Below, one piece after another: positions 23,619 to 30,595 of a stretch of 33,534 nt of DNA. The notes below the pieces were generated by a model. The model saw only the letters and a program-made list of their open reading frames with translations, did not search any database and was not told where the DNA came from. The stretch comes from Elusimicrobiota bacterium (GTDB lineage Bacteria; Elusimicrobiota; Elusimicrobia; UBA1565; UBA9628). The DNA is taken from assembly GCA_016209035.1 (NCBI GenBank), contig JACQWX010000065.1, positions 1 through 33,534 on the forward strand. The letters are read 5' to 3'. Positions within the stretch are counted from its first letter, which is position 1, and the number at the start of each line of letters is the position of its first letter. The position numbers and the translations under genes are program-made.

Positions 23619-23628
23619 CAGCGTTGCC

Positions 23629-24318
23629 ATGGACTCTCGCGCCATCGTCAACGCCGAGGGCGTCGTCCTGTCCCGAACGGATTGGGGCGAGGCGGACCGG
23701 CTGGCGACGCTCTATACGGAACTCCACGGGAGGGTCCCGGTCCGCTTCGTGGGCGTCAACCGGCCCCGCGCCAAGCTCAGGTGCCTCTGTGAGCCTCTCA
23801 ACCGGGTGGAGCTGCGCATCCACCTGGGCGGCCGGTCGGGGCATGCCAAGGCCATCGGAGGCAGGATCATCGAGAGCTTCCCCGGGGTGCGCGGGGACCT
23901 GCGGCGCACGCTGGAGGGGCTGGCTTTGGCCGAGATGCTCATGAGCCTCACCCCGGACATGAGCCCGAACGAGGACGAATACCGGCTGATCGTTTCGGCG
24001 CTCGAGACCCTGGAGGCCGCGCCAACCCCCTGGGTCGTGGCGGCGTTCGGTCTCAGGCTCCTGGGGCTGGCCGGGGTGGGCTTGAGTAAGGCCGTCGTGC
24101 CGGGCGTGGACCCGCCGCTCTGGGAGGCTCTCCATGCCAGGCCATGGGAGCGGTTGGGCGGCTTGCCGTTCGAGACGGCGGCCGCCGGCCGGGTGCTCAC
24201 GCTCATGCATGAGGCCTTCGAGGCCCAGGCCGGGCGGGAGATCCGGGCGTTGACCTTCTTGGCCCAGGCGCCGGGCTTCGAGTTCGGCAAAGCTTTCGCG
24301 GCCAAGCCTGGCGCCTAG
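23629..24318 (+). CDS. recO: DNA repair protein RecO
   Basis: Recombination mediator of the RecFOR pathway that helps load RecA on SSB-coated DNA. The N-terminal OB-fold is recognisable ([20 protein letters not shown], then [10 protein letters not shown]), followed by a helical region. The cysteine zinc-finger cluster found in many RecO proteins is missing; the only close cysteine pair is CLC near residue 57. At 229 aa it is of usual length. The last 17 residues (from about 213) are encoded by 51-bp element copy 3, whose edge supplies the TAG. glyQ starts eight bases later, so the two are probably co-transcribed. Confidence 0.85.
   Translation: MDSRAIVNAEGVVLSRTDWGEADRLATLYTELHGRVPVRFVGVNRPRAKLRCLCEPLNRVELRIHLGGRSGHAKAIGGRIIESFPGVRGDLRRTLEGLALAEMLMSLTPDMSPNEDEYRLIVSALETLEAAPTPWVVAAFGLRLLGLAGVGLSKAVVPGVDPPLWEALHARPWERLGGLPFETAAAGRVLTLMHEAFEAQAGREIRALTFLAQAPGFEFGKAFAAKPGA
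24266..24316. repeat. 51-bp palindromic element, copy 3
   Basis: Arms 24266-24278 (AGGCGCCGGGCTT) and 24304-24316 (AAGCCTGGCGCCT) flank a 25-nt centre that begins CGAG and ends GGCC, as in copy 2. The arms differ from perfect complementarity at one position. It is translated as the end of RecO (AKPGA, stop), the TAG being formed by the CCTAG right edge. Confidence 0.9.
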
Positions 24319-24326
24319 CTATCGCT

Positions 24327-25175
24327 ATGAACTTCCAAGAGATCATCCTCGAGCTGTCCCGGTTCTGGGCGCGGGAGGGTTGCCTGATCATCCAACCCTA
24401 CGACATGGAGAAGGGCGCCGGCACGTTCAACCCCGCCACCTTCTTCGGGGCGCTCTCTCCCGAGCCCACGGCCGTGGCCTACGTGGAGCCCTGCCGCCGG
24501 CCGACCGACGGCCGCTACGGCGAGAACCCCAACCGCCTCGGCAAGTACTACCAGTTCCAGGTGCTGATCAAGCCGGCCCCTTGCGACATCATCGCCAAGT
24601 ACCTGCGTTCCCTCGGATGCCTGGGCCTGGACGGCCGGTCGCACGACCTGCGGTGGATCGAGGACGACTGGGAGTCGCCCACGCTGGGCGCCTCGGGTCT
24701 CGGCTGGGAGGTAAGGTTCGACGGCATGGAGATCACCCAGTTCACCTATTTCCAGATCATGGGCTCGATGCCCTTAAACCCCATCCCGGTCGAGATCACC
24801 TACGGCCTGGAGCGCATCGCCCTGTATCTGCAGAAGAAGAAGAGCGTCTTCGACTTGGACTACTCCGACCGGGTCACCTACGGCGACCTCCACCTGCCCG
24901 GGGAACGGCAGTTCTCCCGGTATCATTTCGAGGAGGCCGACATCGAACTTCTGGCGCGCCATTTCAAGGAGTTCGAGGCCGAGGGGGAGCGCCTGGCGGC
25001 CAAGGGCCTGACCCTGCCCGCCTACGACTGCGTCGTGCGCGTGTCGCACCTCTTCAATGTCCTCGACGCCCGCGGCGCCATCTCCGTGGACGAGCGCGCC
25101 AAGCTCATCGGCCGGGTCCGGGGTCTGGCCAAGAAGGTGATCAACCTGTACCTCGAGGGCGGGGTGGCCGCATGA
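24327..25175 (+). CDS. glyQ: Glycyl-tRNA synthetase alpha subunit
   Basis: Catalytic alpha chain of the tetrameric (alpha2-beta2) class II glycyl-tRNA synthetase. Strong family matches: [106 protein letters not shown] and the [14 protein letters not shown] tail. 282 aa, typical length. ATG 24327 fits the family start ([14 protein letters not shown]). No Shine-Dalgarno is evident. It overlaps glyS as ATGA, which should keep the two subunits in balance. Confidence 0.97.
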   Translation: MNFQEIILELSRFWAREGCLIIQPYDMEKGAGTFNPATFFGALSPEPTAVAYVEPCRRPTDGRYGENPNRLGKYYQFQVLIKPAPCDIIAKYLRSLGCLGLDGRSHDLRWIEDDWESPTLGASGLGWEVRFDGMEITQFTYFQIMGSMPLNPIPVEITYGLERIALYLQKKKSVFDLDYSDRVTYGDLHLPGERQFSRYHFEEADIELLARHFKEFEAEGERLAAKGLTLPAYDCVVRVSHLFNVLDARGAISVDERAKLIGRVRGLAKKVINLYLEGGVAA

Positions 25176-27364
25176 AGCGCAAGGACTTCGTCCTCGAGAT
25201 CGGAGTCGAACCGCTCCCGGCTCGCTTCGTGCGCCCGGCCCTGGAGGCTCTGGCCGAGGGCTCGACCGCCATGCTCAAGGGCGCGAGGCTCGATTGCGCC
25301 GCGGTCCGCGTGCTCGGGACCATGCGCCGGCTCGTCCTCATCCTCGACGAGCTCGCGGACCGGACCGAGTCCCTGGCCCGGGAGGTCCAGGGCCCTCCGG
25401 CCAGGCTCCTCAAGGACGCCGAGGGACGCTTCACCCCCCAGGCCGAGGGCTTCGCTCGCAAGCACGGCGTGCGGCCTTCGGAGCTCTTGACCGTGCCTAC
25501 CCCCAAGGGCGAGTTCCTGGCGGCCCGCGTGACCGAGGAAGGCCTGTCCGCCCTGGCGATCCTCGGCCGGGAACTGCCCGCCTTGATCGGGGGGCTGAAG
25601 TTCGCCAAGGCCATGGAGTGGGAGCGCACGCGGTTCTCCTTCGGGCGGCCGATCCGCGGGCTCCTCGCCCTCCATGGGTCGAAGGTCGTCGGCTTCGAGC
25701 TGGCGGGCGTCAAGTCCGGCCGAGCGGTCCTGGCGGCTCCCGGGAGCCGCGCCAAGCCCGTCCGGATCGCGGACGCGGGACGCTACCTGTCCGCGCTCAG
25801 GAACATGGCGGTCGTCGTGGATCCTGAAGAAAGAAGGAGCCTCTTGATGAAACGGATGAACGCCTGCGCCAAGGGCGCGGGCGGAATTCTCGACTCCGAC
25901 GAAGCCCTCCTCGAAGAGACCGTCTTCATGACGGAGCACCCGGTGCCGGTGGCGGGGCAGTTCAGAAAGGAGTTCCTTGAGTTGCCGGAAGGGCTCATCA
26001 AGACGGTGCTGAAGGGTCAGCTCTACGCATTCCCTCTGACGACGAAGGCCGGGCTCTGCCCGGCCTTCGTCGCTGTGCGCGACGGCGCCTCCGAAGGGCA
26101 GAAGGAGGTCCGCGAGGGCTTCGAGGGAGTGCTGGAGGCAAGGCTTGATGACGCCGCCTTCTACCTGTCCCGGGACCTCAAGACCCGGCTCGAGGACAAG
26201 CTCCCGGCGCTGGGCCGCGTCTCGTTCCAGAAGGGCCTCGGGTCCATGGCCGACAAGGCGGCCCGGGTCCGGGAGGTGACGCTGTGGATCTGCTCCCAGC
26301 TCTCGGGCGGCGCCGCTCCGGTCGCCTTGGACCAGGGGATCGCCGAGGCGATCGCCCGGCTGGCCTACGCGGACCTGGCCTGCGAGGTCATCCGCGAGTT
26401 CCCCGAGCTCCAGGGCGCCATGGGCGGGTTCTATGCCCGTCGGAACGGACTGGATGAGCGGGTCGCCTCCGGCATCGCCGAGTTCTACCAGCCGCTCGGT
26501 CCCAGCGCTCCCGTGCCTTGCGCGCTCGAGGGCGCCCTCGCCGCGATGGCGGGCAAGCTCGACAACCTGGCGTGCCATTTCGCGATCGGGAACATCCCGA
26601 CCGCGGCCGCCGACCCCTATGCCCTGCGGCGGTCTGCGCTCGGGGTCCTGCGCATCCTGGCCGAGAAGGGCCTCCGGCTCGACCTGACGTCGGCCCTCGG
26701 ATTCGCCATGTCCCTCGTGCCCGCGGCGCCCCCTGGGGACCGGCCCCCTGCCGCCAACATCTTTCCTGACGGCGGCAGGGGACGCTCGGGCTCCGCCCTC
26801 GACCGCGCCCAGGCGCTCGCGGCTCTCAAGGAGTTCGTCATGGGCCGGGCCGCTTCCTTCTTCGAGGAGGCGGGATTCGGACCGGACGCGGTACGTTCCG
26901 TGCGGGACTCCGCTCTCCGGAGCATCCCGTCGGCGATGGAACGTCTCAAGGCCGTCGAGGAGATGCGGTCGGACCCCCGGTTCGCGGACCTGTGCCAGGC
27001 CTTCAAGAGGGCGTCCAACATTCTCCGATCCTCCAAGCCCGACCAGGATGGAGGACTTGGAGGATCGGATCGTCTTTCAGCCGTTGCCTTGCGCGGGGCC
27101 CTCAAGGAACCGGCGGAGATCGCGCTCCTGGACGCGCTCGAACGTATCGAGGCCGATGTCGCTGCCGCGACCTCGGAGCATGACTATTTGGCGGCGCTGC
27201 GGGTCCTGGCGTCCATGAAGGCCCCGTTGGACCGCTTCTTCGAGGACGTGCTCGTCATGGCCGACGATCCGGTCGTGCGGCGCTCGCGCCTGGCGCTCCT
27301 TGCCAGGATGGTGCGCTGCTTCAAGTCCGTCGCCGACCTGGCCGAGATCGCCGGACCGCGTTAG
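25172..27364 (+). CDS. glyS: Glycyl-tRNA synthetase beta subunit
   Basis: tRNA-binding beta chain of the bacterial-type glycyl-tRNA synthetase (730 aa). Seen: [20 protein letters not shown] at the start, [86 protein letters not shown], DKLxxL-like [35 protein letters not shown], and the C-terminal anticodon-binding-like part with [15 protein letters not shown] and [18 protein letters not shown]. Two short insertions relative to the family coincide with palindromic DNA: about residues 525-546 (element shared with jag) and 618-633. ATG 25172 overlaps glyQ. Confidence 0.96.
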   Translation: MKRKDFVLEIGVEPLPARFVRPALEALAEGSTAMLKGARLDCAAVRVLGTMRRLVLILDELADRTESLAREVQGPPARLLKDAEGRFTPQAEGFARKHGVRPSELLTVPTPKGEFLAARVTEEGLSALAILGRELPALIGGLKFAKAMEWERTRFSFGRPIRGLLALHGSKVVGFELAGVKSGRAVLAAPGSRAKPVRIADAGRYLSALRNMAVVVDPEERRSLLMKRMNACAKGAGGILDSDEALLEETVFMTEHPVPVAGQFRKEFLELPEGLIKTVLKGQLYAFPLTTKAGLCPAFVAVRDGASEGQKEVREGFEGVLEARLDDAAFYLSRDLKTRLEDKLPALGRVSFQKGLGSMADKAARVREVTLWICSQLSGGAAPVALDQGIAEAIARLAYADLACEVIREFPELQGAMGGFYARRNGLDERVASGIAEFYQPLGPSAPVPCALEGALAAMAGKLDNLACHFAIGNIPTAAADPYALRRSALGVLRILAEKGLRLDLTSALGFAMSLVPAAPPGDRPPAANIFPDGGRGRSGSALDRAQALAALKEFVMGRAASFFEEAGFGPDAVRSVRDSALRSIPSAMERLKAVEEMRSDPRFADLCQAFKRASNILRSSKPDQDGGLGGSDRLSAVALRGALKEPAEIALLDALERIEADVAAATSEHDYLAALRVLASMKAPLDRFFEDVLVMADDPVVRRSRLALLARMVRCFKSVADLAEIAGPR
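26745..26810. repeat. Palindromic coding element shared with jag, copy in glyS
   Basis: An 11-bp perfect stem (CCCCTGCCGCC at 26745-26755 with 26771-26781) is followed by the 32-nt block 26779-26810, identical to 20924-20955 in jag. It is translated in frame in GlyS (about residues 525-546) at a variable loop between the [12 protein letters not shown] helix and the [14 protein letters not shown] helix. Confidence 0.92.
27025..27068. repeat. glyS: 44-nt palindrome in glyS
   Basis: Perfect 13-bp arms, CCGATCCTCCAAG (27025-27037) and CTTGGAGGATCGG (27056-27068), around an 18-nt loop. It is translated between KRASNIL and the conserved ALKEPAEI segment, making that loop about ten residues longer than in well-known GlyS proteins. 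It is not the same sequence as the jag-shared element. Confidence 0.88.
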
Positions 27365-27813
27365 TGCGCGTGCTTGCGGCAGAGGTCGCTGAAGATGGCC
27401 CCCGCGCCCATGAACCTGCCTTCGATCGCGGAATGGACGGCCGAACGGATCTCGGGCCCGGCAAGATACATGACCGAGGCGATGCCTTCCATGGCCCAGG
27501 TCATGAGGTCGGCCGGCTCGAGGCTCCCCTCGGCCGCGATCTCGGCCGTCATCTCGAGGATGGCCAGCGCGGTCTCGGGGACGTCCTTGCTGATGGCGAG
27601 GATGCCGGTCGTGACGCCGCGGCAGACCTGGTAGGCGGTGATCCGGGGCTCCTGGGCAGGCAGCGTCGCCTTGAGCGCGGGGAGGATGATGTCGCGCGCG
27701 GTCTTGGCCGCGGCGCGGCAGGGGTCGTCGGCGTCCCGCAGGCGGTTGACGACGATCTCCCTTGACAAGGGCTCGAAGTCGTACTGCCCCTCCGGGACCG
27801 TGTCCTCCCGCAT
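27361..27813 (-). CDS. Unknown 150-aa helical protein
   Basis: Predominantly alpha-helical by composition, with no signal peptide, membrane helix or catalytic motif that I recognise. Landmarks: FEPLSREIVVNRLRDADDPC near the start, VCRGVTTGILAISKDVPETA in the middle, and a His-rich end (RKHAH). ATG 27813 has a TATAAT six bases upstream and no Shine-Dalgarno, suggesting leaderless expression; the much longer open frame upstream runs antisense to the lipoprotein gene. Its TAA stop overlaps the glyS TAG by four bases (TTAG), so the two genes converge without a gap. Confidence 0.7.
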   Translation of the reverse strand: MREDTVPEGQYDFEPLSREIVVNRLRDADDPCRAAAKTARDIILPALKATLPAQEPRITAYQVCRGVTTGILAISKDVPETALAILEMTAEIAAEGSLEPADLMTWAMEGIASVMYLAGPEIRSAVHSAIEGRFMGAGAIFSDLCRKHAH

Positions 27814-27819
27814 GCCCGG

Positions 27820-27876
27820 ATTATACATCTTCAGCGCGGGAAGCGTTCCTTTCCGCGCTCCCCTTTTTTCTATCAT
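27820..27876. promoter_or_regulatory. Divergent -10 elements and palindrome between two short-leader genes
   Basis: Minus-strand TATAAT (27825-27820) lies six bases before the ATG at 27813, and plus-strand TATCAT (27871-27876) lies six bases before the GTG at 27883. No good -35 is visible for either. Between them is a palindrome with 7-bp arms AGCGCGG (27833-27839) and CCGCGCT (27853-27859), a candidate shared operator. The whole divergent gap is only 69 nt. Confidence 0.5.
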
Positions 27877-27882
27877 TGGATT

Positions 27883-28956
27883 GTGAGGATGACTGCCGTG
27901 CCCGCTGTCCTTGCCGCGGCCCTTTTCGGCTGCTCCACCATGAGCCCTCGGTCGCGTCCTCCCGAGCCCACCTCGCCCACCAACGGCGCGATCGTCGCGA
28001 GGGTCGTGCTGAACGCCGGCTGGTTCGGGACCCGCTCCCCCTACTCGATGACCTTCCACAGGCTTAAGGCCGATGGCCGGCCCGACGAGGCCGTCTTCGT
28101 CACCAATTTCAAGTCCGGGCGCGACGTCTACCTGCTCGACGCGGTCCCCGGGCGCTACGTGCCGGTCTCCGTGCGCTACATGCGCCAGAACAACTCCTAC
28201 GACATCGGGTTCCCCGAGAAGGCCCTTAAGGACCTGGCGGTGGGGGTGCGCCCGGGTTCGGCGGTCTTCGCGGGCCGCTTGACCGTCGCGGTCAAAGGGA
28301 GGGCGGGGAAGAGGTCGGAATTCCTCGGCGCCGACCTCAACAAGGAGGCCGAGATCGCCGCCATGGACTGCGCGCTCAAGGACCTTGACGGGACCCTCTG
28401 GAGGGACATGGTCGCGCGCCGTCGGGAGTCCCTGGGCCCTTCCGAGGCGGCCGTGACGGAGAAGGGCAAGGTCGTGCCTCGCCAATCCAAGGGCAAGTAC
28501 ACCTACGTCGACATGCTGGGCTGGGGCTCCCCGGTCCGGATCCGGGGAGGCCTGGAATGGCGGCAGCCCCAGGGCCGGGCGCGCATCGCGCTCGTCTGGT
28601 TCACCCAGGACATGAGGGAGTACAAGTCGCCGGCGGAGCACCTGGCCGCGCTGCGGTCCGCCGGCAGCCCCGAGGACGACCACAAGGTGAGTGAGGTCGT
28701 GTTCTGCTCGCGCACCGGCTACGAGGCCAGGTACACCACCTACTTCTATCCCGAGGGGACGCTGGTGGGGAGCCTCGTCAAGGTCTACCTCACCGAGACG
28801 CTGTTGGTCCCCGAGCCGGAGGGCGTCTTCTTCCTGCACTATCGCGCGGAGAAAGCCCACTTCGAGAAGTTCCATCCGCAGTTCCGCGCCTTCCGCGACA
28901 AGATCGTGCTCAATCCCAACCCGCCTCTCCCGGCCGGCGCCGCCGGCCGGCCTTGA
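27883..28956 (+). CDS. Putative lipoprotein of unknown function
   Basis: 357 aa. The N-terminus AVPAVLAAALFGC ends in a lipobox-like cysteine, so lipid anchoring is likely. The mature part holds VARVVLNAGWFGTRSPYSMTF and a later domain with GLEWRQPQGRARIALVWF. No family is recognised. GTG 27883 (start MRMT) or ATG 27889 two codons later are both possible: the former fits a leaderless start after TATCAT, the latter has GTGAGG directly upstream. The gene ends in a GC-rich palindrome (28930-28950) encoding PAGAAGRP. It is followed after 36 nt by a secreted barrel-like protein, so the two may act together in the envelope. Confidence 0.7.
   Translation: MRMTAVPAVLAAALFGCSTMSPRSRPPEPTSPTNGAIVARVVLNAGWFGTRSPYSMTFHRLKADGRPDEAVFVTNFKSGRDVYLLDAVPGRYVPVSVRYMRQNNSYDIGFPEKALKDLAVGVRPGSAVFAGRLTVAVKGRAGKRSEFLGADLNKEAEIAAMDCALKDLDGTLWRDMVARRRESLGPSEAAVTEKGKVVPRQSKGKYTYVDMLGWGSPVRIRGGLEWRQPQGRARIALVWFTQDMREYKSPAEHLAALRSAGSPEDDHKVSEVVFCSRTGYEARYTTYFYPEGTLVGSLVKVYLTETLLVPEPEGVFFLHYRAEKAHFEKFHPQFRAFRDKIVLNPNPPLPAGAAGRP
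28930..28950. repeat. GC-rich hairpin at the end of the lipoprotein gene
   Basis: Nine-bp perfect arms (CCGGCCGGC and GCCGGCCGG) around a 3-nt loop, overlapping the last codons of the lipoprotein ORF. It could stabilise the mRNA or weakly terminate transcription, although the following bases (CCTTGAGG) are not a T-run. Confidence 0.7.
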
Positions 28957-28992
28957 GGTCCTGATATATTTATATAACAACCTCCGGCTACA

Positions 28993-30033
28993 ATGAGGCC
29001 GGTGAGAGCAAAGCTCCGCGTCCCTGCGTGCCTCGCGGCTCTCTGGCTGCCGGCTCAGGCCCTGGCCGGCGGCCTTTCCCTGGGCATCGAGGCCAACTCG
29101 GTCTTCAATCAGGACATGAAGCTCAACGCCGCCCCGGTCCTCACCCGCATCGAGACCAACAACATCACCCAGGTGACGACCTTCAGGAGCATGAACTACT
29201 TCAGCATGGTCGATTATTTCCCCGCGGACACCGTCGTCTCCTACAACCACCGGAACCGCAACATCTACGATTACTTCCCGGCGGGCACGACCGTCACCTA
29301 CAGCCGCGGATGGGACAACATGGACTGGAGCGGCCACTATGTCATGCTGAAGCTCGGGTATTCGAGCGAGTTCATCGAGGGGTCGGCCAAGATCGGAGCC
29401 GCCAGCAAGGCCCTCAGCAGGAAAGAGGCCGAGTTCTTCGCCTCCACCAACACCCAGAACGCCGCCTACCTGGGCCGGGCGTCAGGCGCGGTGTTCGAAG
29501 GGATGGAGGTGACGTTCGACAAGGGCTTCGCGTACGGGTTCGAGCTGAAGGGCCAGCCCTACGACACGGAGAATTTCAGCGTCATGGCGGCGCTCCGCTT
29601 CGACCACGCCTTCAACACGGTCGACGCCTACAAGGCCGTGGGCATCCAGTACTCCACCATCACCACGGGTCTCGTCCTGAGCCAGCACACGGGCGAAGGC
29701 ACCTATGACATCAGCCATCTGCGCTACGGCCTGTCCCTGACCGCGGCGCTCAAGTTCGAGCATTTCGTCCCCTTCCTGGGCCTGGACTACATGGAGGGCA
29801 GGCTCAGGGTCGTGCAGCGGAAAGTCACCTCCAGCACCTGGTATTCCTACCCGGCCGGCGTCGTGACCAGCGGGACCACGGTCATCGAGGAGTTGACCTA
29901 CACCCTCAGGCCCAAGATCCCCATCGGCGCCGCGATCGGGGTCACCTTCCCCTTCGAGCGCGGGGGCATCACCATCGAGGGAGTGATGCGTTCCCAGAAC
30001 GCGCTGAAGATATCCGGCTACATCGGGTTCTAG
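28993..30033 (+). CDS. Putative outer-membrane beta-barrel protein
   Basis: 346 aa with a signal peptide (basic MRPVRAKLR, hydrophobic core, cleavage after ALA near residue 25). The mature part has alternating hydrophobic/polar strands rich in Tyr, Phe, Thr, Asn and Gly, and ends in SGYIGF with a terminal Phe, the usual signature for outer-membrane assembly. A local motif is duplicated: MVDYFPADTVVSY and IYDYFPAGTTVTY, about 20 residues apart. No specific family is recognised. ATG 28993 is used; an in-frame GTG at 29002, with TACAAT seven bases upstream, could be a leaderless start. Its TAG overlaps the stop of the convergent DUF5989-like gene (CTAG). Confidence 0.7.
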   Translation: MRPVRAKLRVPACLAALWLPAQALAGGLSLGIEANSVFNQDMKLNAAPVLTRIETNNITQVTTFRSMNYFSMVDYFPADTVVSYNHRNRNIYDYFPAGTTVTYSRGWDNMDWSGHYVMLKLGYSSEFIEGSAKIGAASKALSRKEAEFFASTNTQNAAYLGRASGAVFEGMEVTFDKGFAYGFELKGQPYDTENFSVMAALRFDHAFNTVDAYKAVGIQYSTITTGLVLSQHTGEGTYDISHLRYGLSLTAALKFEHFVPFLGLDYMEGRLRVVQRKVTSSTWYSYPAGVVTSGTTVIEELTYTLRPKIPIGAAIGVTFPFERGGITIEGVMRSQNALKISGYIGF

Positions 30034-30188
30034 AAAAGGGTGTACACGAACGGCGCGACGGGCGTCCCGGCCAGGAACACGAGGCCCGCCAGGGCCAGCA
30101 TGGCCAGGACCAGCGGCAGGAGCCACCACTTCTTGTTGGTCATCAGGAAGTCCCAGAACTCGAGCGGCAGGGGCCTGCGTTTGGCCAT
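30030..30188 (-). CDS. DUF5989-like small membrane protein
   Basis: 52 aa: a basic start (MAKRRPLPLEF), then WDFLMTNKKWWLLPLVL and one membrane helix, ending PFVYTLF. The EFWxFL, KKWWLLP and PFVYTLF pattern is what I recall of DUF5989 proteins, which recur next to SxtJ-like proteins and carbamoyltransferases. ATG 30188 shares one base with the SxtJ-like stop (TGATG). Function unknown; a membrane partner of the cassette is likely. It is too short for many gene finders. Confidence 0.75.
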   Translation of the reverse strand: MAKRRPLPLEFWDFLMTNKKWWLLPLVLAMLALAGLVFLAGTPVAPFVYTLF

Positions 30189-30592
30189 CAGAAGGTCCTC
30201 TCGTAGCGCTCGGCGTCGGCCGGCATGGTCACGGGGACCCAGTGGGAGCCTTCGCCGCGCTTCAGGCGGAGGCAATCTCGGCCCAGGACCTTGAAGACCA
30301 GGGCCATGGGCGTGATGAGCCCGTAGAAGATGAGGGCGATGACCGCGTTGGAGACGACCGTGGCGATGACGAAGGCCACGCCCATCCAGCCTTTGTAGAG
30401 GGGCTTGCCCATGTTCGGGAGCGCTGATGTCAGCGCTCCCGCTCCCGCGAGGAGGTACGCCGTGATCTTCAAGACGTTCCATCCCTTCCAGAAGGAATAG
30501 GCTCCCAGAAGGAAGGCAAAGACAACTACCCTGACTCCAAAACGCCTCAGCGTTTTGGAGTCAGGATGCCAATCAATCTTGACTAGGCTCAT
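30188..30592 (-). CDS. SxtJ-like membrane protein
   Basis: 134 aa with about three hydrophobic segments (near 17-32, 40-55 and 70-100). The start MSLVKIDWHPDSKTLRRFGV carries the W.P....LR.FG pattern of SxtJ-family proteins, which accompany carbamoyltransferases in many bacteria, including the saxitoxin cluster where the family was named. Function unknown. The first codons are less GC-rich than the rest of the window, and codons 10-21 are encoded by a 36-nt hairpin. It starts three bases after the carbamoyltransferase stop. Confidence 0.75.
   Translation of the reverse strand: MSLVKIDWHPDSKTLRRFGVRVVVFAFLLGAYSFWKGWNVLKITAYLLAGAGALTSALPNMGKPLYKGWMGVAFVIATVVSNAVIALIFYGLITPMALVFKVLGRDCLRLKRGEGSHWVPVTMPADAERYERTF
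30530..30565. promoter_or_regulatory. Strong hairpin just inside the SxtJ-like gene
   Basis: Sixteen-bp perfect arms (CCTGACTCCAAAACGC and GCGTTTTGGAGTCAGG) around the 4-nt loop CTCA. It begins about 28 bases after the start codon on the minus strand, a position where structure often slows early elongation or reduces translation. It could tune the ratio of membrane protein to carbamoyltransferase. It encodes the conserved PDSKTLRRFGVR, so it is not simply an insertion. Confidence 0.75.
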
Positions 30593-30595
30593 GGA

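Noticed and set aside
23519..23628. rpmH-recO gap considered as oriC
   Set aside because: No TTATCCACA-like DnaA boxes or AT-rich unwinding region, and dnaA is absent.
25022..26578. 518-codon minus-strand ORF opposite glyS
   Set aside because: Antisense shadow of a conserved synthetase gene; no motif.
27814..29337. Upstream extension of the 150-aa gene to 658 codons
   Set aside because: The extension is antisense to the lipoprotein and barrel genes, and the TATAAT plus ATG at 27813 gives a natural start.
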